From the NCBI GenBank assembly GCA_016869285.1, contig VGEN01000026.1, positions 1-39,102 of the forward strand: a stretch of 39,102 nucleotides of DNA, given 5' to 3'. The notes beneath the pieces are model-generated. The model did not search any database. It was not told the DNA's origin and was given only the letters and a program-made list of their open reading frames with translations. Numbering within the stretch: position 1 is the first letter of the stretch; every line of letters starts with the position of its first letter. Below, in pieces: positions 23,664 to 35,329 of this stretch. This stretch comes from Alphaproteobacteria bacterium (GTDB taxonomy: Bacteria; Pseudomonadota; Alphaproteobacteria; SHVZ01). Both the position numbers and the translations under genes were made by a program.

Positions 23664-25868
23664 ATGATTGCGATCATGGGATATGCCGACCGCCGCAGCG
23701 TGCGCGTCGGCGAGCTGATCCAGTTCAAGGTCAGCCTCGACGGCGCGCCGGTCTACAAGGCGACCGTGGTGCGCCTGCTGAGCCCACAGACCTTTCCGGC
23801 GCCGCATGCGCCGGAGTTCAGGTTCGACCCGATGCCGTGCCCGTTCAATGGCGAGCATCGCGGCCAGAACCACGGCATCCCCGCCGGCAGCTACGCCGAG
23901 ATCCCGGCGCACCCGAAGCTGACGCGGCTCACCACCTGCACGCTCGCCGCCTTTGTCTGGCCGACAACTCCCGATAAGGGCGAGCAGGCGATCATGGGGA
24001 ACGGCGACGGTCCGGCCGGTCTCGGCCTCGTCATCGACGCCGAGGGACGGCTCGCGCTCGCGGTCGGCGCCCATCGCTACGCGTTGCCGAGAAAGCTCCG
24101 GCAGCGCCGCTGGAGCTTCGTCGCCGCCGCGGTCGACGCTGCCGCCGGCACGGCGTTGGTCTACGCGCGCGAGGTCGAGCTCTTCCAGTTCGACGTGCTC
24201 GGCCCGCTCCAGCAGCACTTCGACCGCGTGCCGCGGCCGACGCCGTCGGAGCGACCGTTCCGCATCGGCGCGCAGTCGGACCGCGCCAGGGCGATCCGCC
24301 ACTACAACGGCAAGATCGAGCGCCCGCGCGTGCTCGGCCGCGCGCTGACCTACTCCGAGCTCGATCGCCTGGCGCTCGCCGGGCCGACCGGGCCCGCCCA
24401 TATCGATGCGATCGCGGACTGGGACTTCGCGCGCGACATCTCGTCCGAGGTCGTGCGCGACGTCTCGCCGAACGCGCTCTGGGGCACCACCGTCAACCTG
24501 CCGACCCGAGCCTTGATCGGCTCGAACTGGAGGGCCGAGCGCCACGACTGGCGTGCGATTCCCGAGCAGTACGGCGCGATCCACTTCCACGACGACGACA
24601 TCTACGACTGCCTGTGGCCGACCGCCTTCGAGCTGACGATTCCCGACGGCTGGAAGAGCGGCGCCTACGCGCTCCGGCTCGAGGCTGGCGAGTGCGAGTA
24701 CTGGGTGCCGTTCTTCGTGCGGCCGAAGAAGGGACAGGCCAAGGCGCGCTGCGCCTTCCTGGTGCCGACCTGCACCTACGCCGCCTACGCCAACTTCCGT
24801 TCGCGCGTCGAGGGACGCTGGAACGAGCTCTATCACGGGCGCGTCACCGTTCTCGACCGCACCGACTTCCTGATGGAGGAATACCCGGATCTCGGGTCAT
24901 CGACCTACGATCCGCATTCGGACGGCAGCATGACCCTCTACTCGTCGATGCTGCGGCCGGTGACCAACTACCGCCCGACAGGCCGTATCTACAAGTTCTG
25001 CCAGGACATGTTCTTGATCGCCTGGCTGGAGCACGCGAAGATCGACTACGAGGTCGTGACCGACGACGACCTGCACGACGAGGGCGTCGACGCGATCTCG
25101 GACTATGCCTGCGTCTTCACCGGATCCCATCCCGAGTACTACACGACCAGGATGCTGGACGCGGTCGAGGCCTTCCTTCGCGACGGCGGGCGATTCATGT
25201 ATCTCGGCGGCAACGGATTCTACTGGCAGACCGCCTACCACCCGACGCTGCCGGGCGTGGTCGAGGTGCGCCGCGGCGGTCAGCTGTTCCTGGCCTCCGA
25301 CGTGGTGGGCGAGAGCAATTTCAGCTTCACCGGCGAGATGGCCGGTTCCTGGAATCGCGTCGGCCGGCCGCCGAACCTGATCTGCGGCGTTGGCTTCGAC
25401 ACGCAGGGCTTCGACACCTGCGCCGGATACCGGCGCTCGCAGGCCAGCCGCGACCCGCGAGCCGCCTTCATCTTCGAGGGCGTGGACGAGGAGATCGTCG
25501 GCGACTTCGGCGTTTTGATGGGCGGCGCCGCCGGCTACGAAATCGACCGCTATGACGTCAATTTCGGATCGCCGCGCCACGCGTTGCTTCTGGCCTCCTC
25601 TTACGGTCACTCCAACATTTACGACTTCGCTGCTCTGGGCTTCACCGACCTGGTGCCGAAGCTGAACGAGGGGGATCTGGATCCCCTTCGCGCCGATATC
25701 GTCTTCTTCGAGACGCCCGGCGGCGGCGCCGTCTTCTCGGTCGGCTCGATCGCCTGGTCGGGCTCGCTATCCTGGAACAACTTCGACAACAACATCGAAC
25801 GGATCACCCGGAACGTGCTGAAGCGATTCATCGACCCCACCCCGTTCCAGATGCCGGACGGCGCATGA
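23664..25868 (+). CDS. N,N-dimethylformamidase-like large (beta) subunit
   Basis: A 734-residue protein similar to the large subunit of N,N-dimethylformamidase, which hydrolyses dimethylformamide to dimethylamine and formate. Residues about 1-85 form an N-terminal beta domain. About 86-240 is a LamG/concanavalin-like domain (LGLVIDAEGRLALAVG, FRIGAQS, HYNGKIERPRVL). The catalytic part with a glutamine-amidotransferase-like fold follows. The Paracoccus enzyme uses a mononuclear iron held by two Tyr and a Glu. Here Glu491 in GSHPEYYTTRM and tyrosines near 372-375 and 407-415 are candidates. It is somewhat shorter than the roughly 760-residue reference. The true amide substrate could differ. No dimethylamine dehydrogenase is nearby. 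Confidence 0.8.
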   Translation: MIAIMGYADRRSVRVGELIQFKVSLDGAPVYKATVVRLLSPQTFPAPHAPEFRFDPMPCPFNGEHRGQNHGIPAGSYAEIPAHPKLTRLTTCTLAAFVWPTTPDKGEQAIMGNGDGPAGLGLVIDAEGRLALAVGAHRYALPRKLRQRRWSFVAAAVDAAAGTALVYAREVELFQFDVLGPLQQHFDRVPRPTPSERPFRIGAQSDRARAIRHYNGKIERPRVLGRALTYSELDRLALAGPTGPAHIDAIADWDFARDISSEVVRDVSPNALWGTTVNLPTRALIGSNWRAERHDWRAIPEQYGAIHFHDDDIYDCLWPTAFELTIPDGWKSGAYALRLEAGECEYWVPFFVRPKKGQAKARCAFLVPTCTYAAYANFRSRVEGRWNELYHGRVTVLDRTDFLMEEYPDLGSSTYDPHSDGSMTLYSSMLRPVTNYRPTGRIYKFCQDMFLIAWLEHAKIDYEVVTDDDLHDEGVDAISDYACVFTGSHPEYYTTRMLDAVEAFLRDGGRFMYLGGNGFYWQTAYHPTLPGVVEVRRGGQLFLASDVVGESNFSFTGEMAGSWNRVGRPPNLICGVGFDTQGFDTCAGYRRSQASRDPRAAFIFEGVDEEIVGDFGVLMGGAAGYEIDRYDVNFGSPRHALLLASSYGHSNIYDFAALGFTDLVPKLNEGDLDPLRADIVFFETPGGGAVFSVGSIAWSGSLSWNNFDNNIERITRNVLKRFIDPTPFQMPDGA

Positions 25869-25881
25869 GCGAGCTCACCAA

Positions 25882-26032
25882 TGTGAATCGGCATGGCCTT
25901 TGACCCCGGATCGGCGTCGAAGGTTGACCCTGCGCGCAGTGCGTTAAGCCGTTCCGGTGTTTCGCCACTACTCCCTGCCTCAGGGGTCACGCTTGGACGC
26001 CGAAAGGGGTCAAAATTCAATGCCGGTTCACA
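25882..26032. mobile_element. Solo pair of IS21-like ends (deletion relic or MITE)
   Basis: The segment starts TGTGAATCGGCATGG and ends ATGCCGGTTCACA, giving terminal inverted repeats of about 26 bp (25882-25907 and 26006-26032). Each ends inward in TTTGACCCC or its complement. Inside each end a second, diverged copy of the same unit follows directly (left GATCGGCGTCGAAGGTTGACCC, 25909-25930; right about 25983-26005). TG...CA termini with repeated transposase-binding units are typical of IS21-family ends. No istA or istB sequence lies between them. No clear target duplication is visible. It sits in the convergent gap between the amidase and selC. Confidence 0.65.
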
Positions 26033-26064
26033 GTCGTCAGACGGTCCGGGAGGGGAAGTTTCAC

Positions 26065-26091
26065 AGATAGACCCTATTTACGGGCCTATCT
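26065..26091. terminator. Possible hairpin in the convergent gap before selC
   Basis: AGATAG (26065-26070) and CTATCT (26086-26091), with inner CCC/GGG, can form a 9-bp stem with one mismatch. It lies beyond the 3' end of selC and 197 nt after the amidase stop. There is no T tract on either strand, so a rho-independent terminator is doubtful. Confidence 0.22.
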
Positions 26092-26122
26092 TGGACTTTA
26101 TCGGACGTCTGTGGATGTCATT

Positions 26123-26218
26123 TGGCGGAAGAGAGTGGGAGTCGAACCCACGAAGAGCCGCCTTGCGACCCTTACTGGATTTGAAGTCCAGCCGCCCCAC
26201 CGGGGACGATTCTCTTCC
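26123..26218 (-). tRNA. selC: tRNA-Sec (selenocysteine tRNA), anticodon TCA
   Basis: On the minus strand the gene runs from GGAAGAGA (26218) to TCTCTTCC, followed by discriminator G and an encoded CCA. The acceptor stem is 8 bp and the T stem 5 bp (GTGGG TTCGACT CCCAC), the 8+5 arrangement of bacterial tRNA-Sec. The anticodon stem CTGGA/TCCAG holds the loop CTTCAAA with anticodon TCA at 26184-26182, which reads UGA. The long variable arm and total size (93 nt without CCA) also fit. It lies 9 nt after the selB stop, so it may be processed from the fdh-sel transcript. It serves the UGA codon in fdhA. Confidence 0.95.
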
Positions 26219-26227
26219 AAGCTCATC

Positions 26228-28146
<1,919 letters not shown>

Positions 28147-28150
<4 letters not shown>

Positions 28151-29565
28151 GCGCGGAGCTGAGTAAGGAAGGCCGCCTCGTCCTCGAGGCAGCGCAGATC
28201 GAGAGTGACCGCGCCATCGGCGATGCGGCCGATGACCGGGATCGGCAGATCGCGGAGCCGCTTTGCGAGCTTGTCGGCGCTGCCGCTCTTCGGCGCGAGC
28301 CTCAGGCCGGCGCTCGGCAGGTTCTCGACCGGCAACGCGCCCGAGCCGATCTGGCTGGCGCAATCGGTTACGGAGACCTCGGCCTGTGCGGCGAGGGCCT
28401 GTGCTACGAGGGGCGCCAAGCGCCGGGCCAGCGCCTCGATCTCGGCTTTAGGCCGCGCAAGATGGCGAATCGTCGGCAGGCGGTGTCGCAGCTTTTCGGG
28501 ATCGGCATAGAGACGAAGAACAGCCTCGAGCGCGGCCAGCCGGATCTTGTCGAGACGGAGCGCGCGCTTGAGCGGGTTCTTGTTGATCTTCGCGATCAGA
28601 TCGCAGCGCCCGACGATCATGCCGGCCTGGGGGCCGCCCAGCAGCTTGTCGCCGGAAAAGGTGACGAGGTCGGCGCCGGCGGCGATCGACTCGGCGACGG
28701 TCGGTTCATGCGGCAGGCCGTAGGGCTTGAGGTCGACCAGCGTGCCGCTGCCGAGGTCCTCGACCAGCGGCAGGCCCTTGGCCTTGGCGACAGGTGCGAC
28801 TTCGCCGGCCGTGACCGATGCGGTAAAGCCGTCGATGCGGTAGTTGCTGGTGTGCACCTTCATCAGCAGCGCGGTCTTCGGCCCGATCGCCTGCTCGTAG
28901 TCGCGCAGATGCGTGCGGTTGGTCGTGCCGATCTCGACCAGTTTCGTGCCGGCACGCGCCATTACATCGGGTATTCGGAAGGCCCCGCCGATCTCGACCA
29001 GCTCGCCGCGCGAGACCACCGCCTCCCTGCCTTTGGCCAGCGTGTTGAGGACGAGAAGGACGGCGGCCGCATTGTTGTTGACCACGGTCGCCGCCTCGGC
29101 GCCCGAGAAGCGGATGAGCCAGGAGGCGACGTGGCTGTCACGCTCGCCGCGTTTGCCGCTGCCGATCTCGAATTCGAGGTTGGAGGGCTCGCGCATCGCC
29201 GCGGCCACGGCCTCTACCGCTTCTTCGGGCAGGAGGGCACGGCCGAGATTGGTGTGGAGCACGGTTCCGGTCAGGTTGAAGACCCGACGCTGCGAGGGTT
29301 GCGAGAGCCGCGCCAAGCGTGCCGCGGCATCGGCAAGCGCGATCGCGGCCGGATCGGCACCTTCCTTCGGCGGCTTCTCGCGGAGCCCGTCCAGGGCGGC
29401 GCGCAACGCTTCCAGCGTCAGCGGCCGGCCATGCGCAGTGATGAGGGCCTCGGCCTCGGATGTCGAGAGGAGACGATCGACCGAGGGCAGGCGCGAACGA
29501 GCGTCCGCTCGCGAACGCGCATCCGCCTTGTCCTCGCTTCCCGTCGACCGCGCCGCGGCACGCAT
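28147..29565 (-). CDS. selA: L-seryl-tRNA(Sec) selenium transferase SelA
   Basis: A 472-residue PLP enzyme that converts Ser-tRNA-Sec to Sec-tRNA using selenophosphate. Signatures are [17 protein letters not shown] (residues 96-112), [11 protein letters not shown], and the PLP lysine K307 in [21 protein letters not shown] site precedes the ATG at 29565, 11 nt after the fdhE stop. The N-terminal 25 residues are charged and poorly conserved, so a start a few codons later is possible. The selenophosphate synthetase gene selD is not in the window. Confidence 0.95.
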
Positions 29566-29576
29566 CGGGCGTCTCC

Positions 29577-30494
29577 CTAGGTCGTCAGCAGGAAAGGATT
29601 GGCGGAGGCGCGCTCCCAGCCGCCTTCGGCCAGCATCAGGTCGAGTCCGGTGGTGGCAATATCGTCTGCCATGGGATCGAGGCCTTGGTCCTTCTCGGTC
29701 GAGAGGATCTTCACGTATCCATGGCAGCTATCGCAAGTCTCGCCGCGGACCGCCTGATCGGTTCCCTCGATGCCATGATAGGCGATGCCCTCGGTCGAGC
29801 CGCAGGCGGCGCACTTGATGCGGACATAGTTCCAGGAAGATGTGCATAGGCGGCAATGGAGATAGCGGGTCGACTGCCCTTCGCTCGCCGGCCCGATTGT
29901 GCTGGCCAGCGGCGCTTGGGCGCAGACGGGGCAGCGCCTGCCGTCCTCGAGAGGTTGGAAGCCTTCGGGCGGCAGCATGCTCGCTGCGACCGCCCAGCGG
30001 ACCTGTAGGGATGCAGCGATGAACACGGCGGCACCGCGGGAGGCCTCCGGCACGTCGTCGGAGAGGACGGCACGCGCTCGTCCGTCGAGGATGGCGGGAG
30101 CTTCCTTGTTGAGTTCCTCAATGACCTGACGCGTCTCCTCGGGGACATCGCCGTCGGCAACCGATTTCAGGATAGCGGTCAGGACGCCTCGCCAGTAGGA
30201 GCCTTCCAGGAGGCCGTCGCCGCCGAGCGGCGGCAGGCCGTCCGCTTTGGCCGCCTCGATCTCCCTGGCGTCGGGAAGCCCGCCGGGCTTGAGCGCACGT
30301 ACCGCCTCCGCCTGAGCCTCGGCCAGCCGGCCCATGAAGCGGAGAAACGGCTCCAGCGGATGGCCGAGCGCAAGCCTCTGGAACCGTGCCGCGCGCTTGC
30401 GGAACAGCGCCGGGACTTCCGGCAAACGGAGAAAGGCCGCCGAAGCGGCCTTTCCGATGTCGACGGTATTGGCGATCGGTGCCTTAGTCGTCAT
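29577..30494 (-). CDS. fdhE: Formate dehydrogenase accessory protein FdhE
   Basis: A 305-residue cytoplasmic maturation factor for respiratory formate dehydrogenases. Four CxxC pairs form rubredoxin-like metal sites: C188/C191, C214/C217, C228/C231 and C254/C257. The C-terminal block around [21 protein letters not shown] is characteristic. FdhE binds the catalytic subunit before Tat export. The first 11 nt overlap the end of fdhI. The companion sulfurtransferase gene fdhD is not seen here. Confidence 0.93.
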   Translation of the reverse strand: MTTKAPIANTVDIGKAASAAFLRLPEVPALFRKRAARFQRLALGHPLEPFLRFMGRLAEAQAEAVRALKPGGLPDAREIEAAKADGLPPLGGDGLLEGSYWRGVLTAILKSVADGDVPEETRQVIEELNKEAPAILDGRARAVLSDDVPEASRGAAVFIAASLQVRWAVAASMLPPEGFQPLEDGRRCPVCAQAPLASTIGPASEGQSTRYLHCRLCTSSWNYVRIKCAACGSTEGIAYHGIEGTDQAVRGETCDSCHGYVKILSTEKDQGLDPMADDIATTGLDLMLAEGGWERASANPFLLTT

Positions 30495-31128
30495 TGCCTG
30501 GCTTGGCGACTTCTTCCTTCAGCCACTTGCGGTGATGACGCCATGCCCATCCGCCGGTGACCGAACCGCGGGTCATGGCGCGGATGGTGCCACGGACCCA
30601 GATCGCCGCATAGATATGGATGATGACGATGACGATCATGCCTGACGCCGCCAGCGCATGAGCCACTGCCGCCAGCCGCTTCTGGTCGATCGTCGTGTAC
30701 TGGAAAAAGTAGGTGTCCCAGAGCACGAGGCCAGAAACGAACAGGACAATGATCGAAAGCGACATTCCCCAGAAGACGAGCTTCTGCCCGGCGTTGTAGC
30801 GGCCGACCTCGGGCAGCTTCTCGTCGCGGTTGTTCACCACGTCGCCGACATGCGCCATCCACTTCGAGTCGTCCCTGTTCCAGAAATTGTAGCGGACGAA
30901 ACGGACGAACAAACCGCCGAAGGTGAACAGCACGGCGACGCCGAGCCAAGGATGGACGGCCCGGGTCTCAGGCCCGCCGCCGAAGAGGCCGGTCAGGAAG
31001 AAGAGGCCCGGATGGAAGAGCGCGAGCCCGCTGATGGCCAACAGGATCAGAATGATCGCATTGGCCCAGTGGTTGACGCGCGCGCCGCCCGTGTAGCGGG
31101 CGAGGATGTTGTCGCGGTCGTCGCTCAT
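30484..31128 (-). CDS. fdhI: Formate dehydrogenase cytochrome b556 (gamma) subunit
   Basis: A 214-residue membrane subunit with four hydrophobic helices (about 22-44, 60-80, 117-137 and 158-178). It carries the haem b and the quinone site. Histidines at 20, 59, 157 and 171 have the same spacing as haem ligands 18, 57, 155 and 169 of E. coli FdnI. The C-terminal tail is cytoplasmic and basic. Its ATG overlaps the fdhB stop (TGATG) and its end overlaps fdhE, so the three are translationally coupled. Confidence 0.93.
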   Translation of the reverse strand: MSDDRDNILARYTGGARVNHWANAIILILLAISGLALFHPGLFFLTGLFGGGPETRAVHPWLGVAVLFTFGGLFVRFVRYNFWNRDDSKWMAHVGDVVNNRDEKLPEVGRYNAGQKLVFWGMSLSIIVLFVSGLVLWDTYFFQYTTIDQKRLAAVAHALAASGMIVIVIIHIYAAIWVRGTIRAMTRGSVTGGWAWRHHRKWLKEEVAKPGNDD

Positions 31129-32021
31129 CAGCGGTCTCCGGAGAGGCGGCGTGCCGCCTCCTCATCCTTGCGCTCGACCTCGTTCGGCCCCTTGGTCACG
31201 TAGTGGAAGAAGCCGAGGAGCGCCGTGAGACCGAAGCCGAACAGCGCCACGTCCTTGAAGCCGCCCTTCCAGAACTGCACCAGCGGGCTGATCTTCGGTT
31301 CCTTGGGCAGGCCCGAGTAGAGCTGCGGCTGGTCGTTGTGGTGCAGCACGTACATGACGTGCGTGCCGCCCACGCCCGGCGGGTCGTAGAGGCCGGCGTT
31401 CTGATAGCCGCGTTCCTTCAAATCGGCGATACGGCCCTCGGCATGGACCTTCATCTCCTCCTTGGTGCCGAAGTAGATCGCCTGGGTCGGGCATGCCTTG
31501 GCGCAGGCCGGAGCCTGGCCGACCGAGATGCGGTCCGAGCACAGCGTGCACTTATAGGCCTTGTTGTCGGCCTTGGAGATGCGCGGGATGTTGAAGGGGC
31601 AACCCTTCACGCAATACCCGCAGCCGATGCAGTTCTCCGAGATGAAGTCGACGATGCCGTTCTGGTACTGGACGATCGCGCCCGGGGCCGGGCAGGCCTT
31701 GAGGCAGCCCGGGTCCTCGCAGTGCATGCAGCCGTCCTTGCGGATCAGCCACTCGAGGTTTCCCTTGTTGTCGAACTCGGTGAACCTCATCAGCGTCCAG
31801 GTCTTGTCGGTCAGGTCATGCGGGTTCTCGTACAGGCCCACATTGATCCCGACCTCCTCGTGCAGGTCGTTCCACTCATAGCACGCCGCCTGGCAGGCCT
31901 TGCAGCCGATGCACTTGGAGACGTCGATGAGCTTCGCGACCTCAATCGAGGAGCGCACGTTCGGCGGTGTCTCGGTGGTCGCCGAGCGCCGCTTGATGTC
32001 GAGCGATTGCAGCGTTGCCAT
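31128..32021 (-). CDS. fdhB: Formate dehydrogenase iron-sulfur (beta) subunit
   Basis: A 297-residue electron-transfer subunit with four [4Fe-4S] cysteine groups: C37/40/43/47, C98/101/106/110, C131/134/137/141 and C158/161/173/177. A single C-terminal membrane helix (about 256-275, [19 protein letters not shown]) anchors it to the membrane, as in E. coli FdnH/FdoH. A GGAGG site precedes the ATG at 32021, 12 nt after the fdhA stop. It relays electrons from the Mo/W site of FdhA to the haems of FdhI. Confidence 0.95.
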   Translation of the reverse strand: MATLQSLDIKRRSATTETPPNVRSSIEVAKLIDVSKCIGCKACQAACYEWNDLHEEVGINVGLYENPHDLTDKTWTLMRFTEFDNKGNLEWLIRKDGCMHCEDPGCLKACPAPGAIVQYQNGIVDFISENCIGCGYCVKGCPFNIPRISKADNKAYKCTLCSDRISVGQAPACAKACPTQAIYFGTKEEMKVHAEGRIADLKERGYQNAGLYDPPGVGGTHVMYVLHHNDQPQLYSGLPKEPKISPLVQFWKGGFKDVALFGFGLTALLGFFHYVTKGPNEVERKDEEAARRLSGDR

Positions 32022-32033
32022 GGCTTCCTCCCC

Positions 32034-35000
32034 TCACGCGACCGGCGGCGAAATGCGCTCAATATCGACTAGGAACGCCTTGTACTCGGGCGTCTCGATA
32101 TTGGCGTCGCCGACATAGGGGGTAAGCGTGTTGGCGCCGAAGCCCTTCTTGGTTGCGCCGGTGAAGCCCCAGTGGAGCGGAATGCCGACGATGTGCACGG
32201 GCTTGCCGTCGCACATCAGCGGCTTGATCCGCTTGGTCACCACCGCCTTCGCCTTGATCGCGCCGCGGTTCGAGCGGACGCGGACCCAGTCGCCCCTGGA
32301 GATGTTCTTCTCCTTGGCGAGCTCCTCCGAGATCTCCACGAAGAGCTCCGGCTGCAGCACGGCATTGACCGGCACATGCTTGGACCAGAAGTGGAAGTGC
32401 TCGACCAGACGATAGGTGGTCGCCGCCAGCGGGAAGTCCGAGGCTTTGCCGAAGACTTCCATGTCGCCCTTGAAGACGCGGGCGACCGGATTGCCGACGA
32501 TCTTCGGCGCGAGCGGATTGACGACCGGGCTCTCGAACGGCTCGTAGTGCTCGGGGAATGGTCCGTCGCGCATCATGCCGCGGGTGAAGAGCCTCGCCAC
32601 GCCCTCAGGATTCATGATGAAGGGCATGGTGCCGGCGGTCGGATTGACCGCGACGCCGAAGTCGGGGACGTCGAAGCCGCCCCAGGACCGGCCGTTCCAC
32701 TCGACCAGCCGCTTCCGGTGGCTCCACGGCTTGCCGTCCTTGTCGGCCGAGGCGCGGTTGTAGAGGACCCGCCGGTTGGCTGGCCACGAGAAGGCCCAGT
32801 TCGGGAATACCCCGCGATTGGCGGGGTCGGTGGTGTCGCGCCGCGCCATCATGTTGCCGGCATCGGTAAAGACGCCGGTGTAGATCCAGCACCCCGCCGC
32901 GGTCTTGCCGTCGTCGCGCAGCAGCGCGAAAGCCGGCATTTGCTGACCGGCGCGCAGCACGATCCGGGTAGGATCGGCCGCATCCGGCACATCCTCAAGG
33001 ACCTTGCCGTTGATCTCCTTGGCAAGCTCCTCGGCGAGCGGCTTCTCCGGGTCGATGTAAGGCCAGGTCAGGCTCAGGATCGGATTGGGGAATGCCCCGC
33101 CGTCCTTGGCGTACATGGCCTTCATTCGCCGGTAGAGCGACGCCATGATGTCGATGTCGGTCTTGGCCTCGCCCGGCGGCTCAGCCGCCTTCCAGTGCCA
33201 CTGGATCCAGCGCGAGGAGTTGGTGAGCGAGCCGTCCTCCTCGGCGAAGCACGAGGTCGGCAACATGAACACTTCGGTCTGGATCTTGGTCGGATCCACG
33301 TCGTTGTGCTCGCCGTGATTCTCCCAGAAGGCGGCGGTTTCCGTCTTCAGCGGATCCATGACCACCAACCACTTCAGCTTGGTCAGAGCTTCCGTCAGCT
33401 TCTTCTTGTTGGGGAACGAGAGAAGCGGATTGAAGCCCTGGCAGAAATAGCCGTTGATCTTGCCCTGGTGCATCAGCTCGAAGGCGCGCAGCACGTCGTA
33501 GGTGACGTCGAGCTTGGGCAGATAGTCGTAGGCCCAGTCGTTGTACTTGGTCGCCGCCGCGCCGAACATCGACTTCTGGAACGAGACGAAGAACTTGCTG
33601 TAGTTCTGCCAGAAGCTGGTCTGGTTCGGACGGATCGGCTTGAACTGGCGCGTGCGCATATATGTGGCGTAGTCGGGCTCGCGATCATTCGCCAGGGTCA
33701 GGTAGCCCGGGATCAGATTGCTCATCAGCCCGAGGTCGGTCAGCCCCTGGATGTTCGAGTGCCCGCGCAGCGCGTTCATGCCGCCGCCGGGAATGCCGAT
33801 GTTGCCCAGCAGCAGCTGCACCATCGCCATCGCGCGGATGTTCTGGCTGCCCTTGGCGTGCTGCGTCCATCCCAACGCATACATCGAGGTATGCGAACGG
33901 TCGGGCGTGCCGGTGGAGGCGATCATCTCCCACGCCTGCACCATCTTGTCCTTGGGCGATCCCGTGATTCTGGAGACCATGTCGACGGTGTAGCGGGCGT
34001 AATGCTGCTTCATCAGCTGATAGACGCAGCGCGGGTCGGTCAGGGTCGGGTCGACCTTGGCCATGCCCTGCTCGTCGAGCACGTAGTCCCACTCGGCGCG
34101 GTTGTAGTCGCGCCGCTGCTCGTCATAGCCGGTGAAGAGCCCGTCCTTGAAGCTGTAGCCCGCCTTCACGATGAAGGCCGCGTTCGTGTAGAGCGCGACG
34201 TACTCTTTCTGGGTCTTGTCCTTCTCGAGAATGTAGTTGATGAGGCCGCCGAGCCAGGCGATGTCCGAGCCCTGCCGGATCGGGCAGTAGAGGTCGGAAA
34301 CCGCCGCCGAGCGCGTAAAGCGGGGGTCGACGACGATCAGCTTGGCCTTGTTGTGGGCCTTCGCCTCGGTAACCCATTTGAAGCCGCAAGGATGCGCTTC
34401 GGCGGCATTGCCGCCCATGATGGTGATGACATCGGCGTTCTTGATGTCATTCCAGCCATTCGTCATCGCGCCACGACCGAACGTAGGGGCCAAACTGGCC
34501 ACCGTGGGGCCGTGTCAAACTCTTGCTTGATTGTCGAAGACGACCATTCCCGAGGAGCGCACGACCTTGTAGGTCATGAACGCGGTCTCGTTCGAGGTGG
34601 CCGAGGCGGCGAGGAAGCCCACCGTCGGCCAGCGGTTGACGGTGACGCCGTCCGAGTTCTTCGCGACGAAGTTCTTGTCGCGGTCCTCCTTCATCAGCTT
34701 GGAGATGCGGTCGAGCGCGAACTCCCAGCTCACGCGCTTCCACTCGCGCGAGCCCGCCGTGCGGTGCATCGGGTACTTCACGCGGGTCGGCGACTTGATG
34801 AAGTCGAGGAGGGAGGCGCCCTTCGGGCAGAGCGTGCCGCGGTTCACCGGGTGATCCGGATCGCCTTCGACATGGATGATCTCGGACTTGGCGTTCTTGG
34901 CGCGATCGCCCTGCGTATAGAGGATCACGCCGCAGCTCACTGAGCAGTACGGACAGGTGTTCCGTGTCTCGGTGGCCCGAGCCAGCTTGAACGGCCGGAC

Positions 35001-35105
35001 CGAGGCGGCGACCGCCTCGCCCGCACCGAAGCCGAGCGCCGCCAGCGAGGAACCGGCCAGCCCGGTTCCTGTCAGGCGGAAGAATCCACGCCGACTAAGT
35101 GTCAT
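32034..35105 (-). CDS. fdhA: Selenocysteine-containing formate dehydrogenase major (alpha) subunit
   Basis: A 1023-residue molybdopterin enzyme of the FDH-N/FDH-O type that oxidises formate to CO2 in the periplasm. A Tat signal lies at the N-terminus (SRRGFFR, residues 4-10). The [4Fe-4S] site is C51, C54, C58 and C93. The frame is interrupted by TGA at 34517-34515, which must be read as Sec197: the flanks NQARV-U-HGPTVASLAPTFGRGAM match known Sec FDHs (Sec196 in E. coli). A SECIS hairpin follows at once. The start at 35105 has GGAGGAGGG upstream and begins the Tat motif; simple annotation would split it into two genes. The 224 bp upstream, to the lipoate-ligase-like gene, should hold the promoter but I see no clear -35/-10. 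Confidence 0.95.
34472..34517 (-). promoter_or_regulatory. SECIS element with in-frame UGA (Sec197 of fdhA)
   Basis: Minus-strand RNA reads UGA, then CACGGCC pairing with GGUCGUG 30 nt later (7 bp with one G-U). After an internal loop comes an upper stem GG-U-GGCC / GGCC-CC closing an AGUUU loop (34503-34486). The bulged U and the G-U in the apical loop are the features SelB recognises in the E. coli fdhF and fdnG SECIS. It lies within the coding sequence, as is normal for bacteria. Confidence 0.88.
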
Positions 35106-35329
35106 GGGTGTCCCTCCTCCGACCTTGGCGCGGCCCCCCGGCCGCGTCAGGCGTTTCATGAAGCGGAACAGTCTACCGTCGAAGGCGTACCGCAATCAAT
35201 CACAGGATACGGCGCAATTTTCTTACCTGTGACGTCAAGCGGTTGATTCGCAAAGGGGAGTGCGGAAGCTAACGACAGACAAGACTGCCGTCCGCTCCGC
35301 TCCTGCGCCAGACCCGCGACCGACGAAAC

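Noticed and set aside
34503..34517. Frameshift or nonsense mutation splitting fdhA into two genes
   Set aside because: The two parts are in the same frame around TGA. The flanks match selenocysteine formate dehydrogenases, a SECIS follows, and selA, selB and selC are present.
32172..34943. A very long open frame (about 920 codons) on the plus strand opposite fdhA
   Set aside because: It is the antisense of a well-conserved gene in GC-rich DNA. Its translation is low-complexity, rich in Arg, Asp, Val and Leu, with no recognisable domain or ribosome site.
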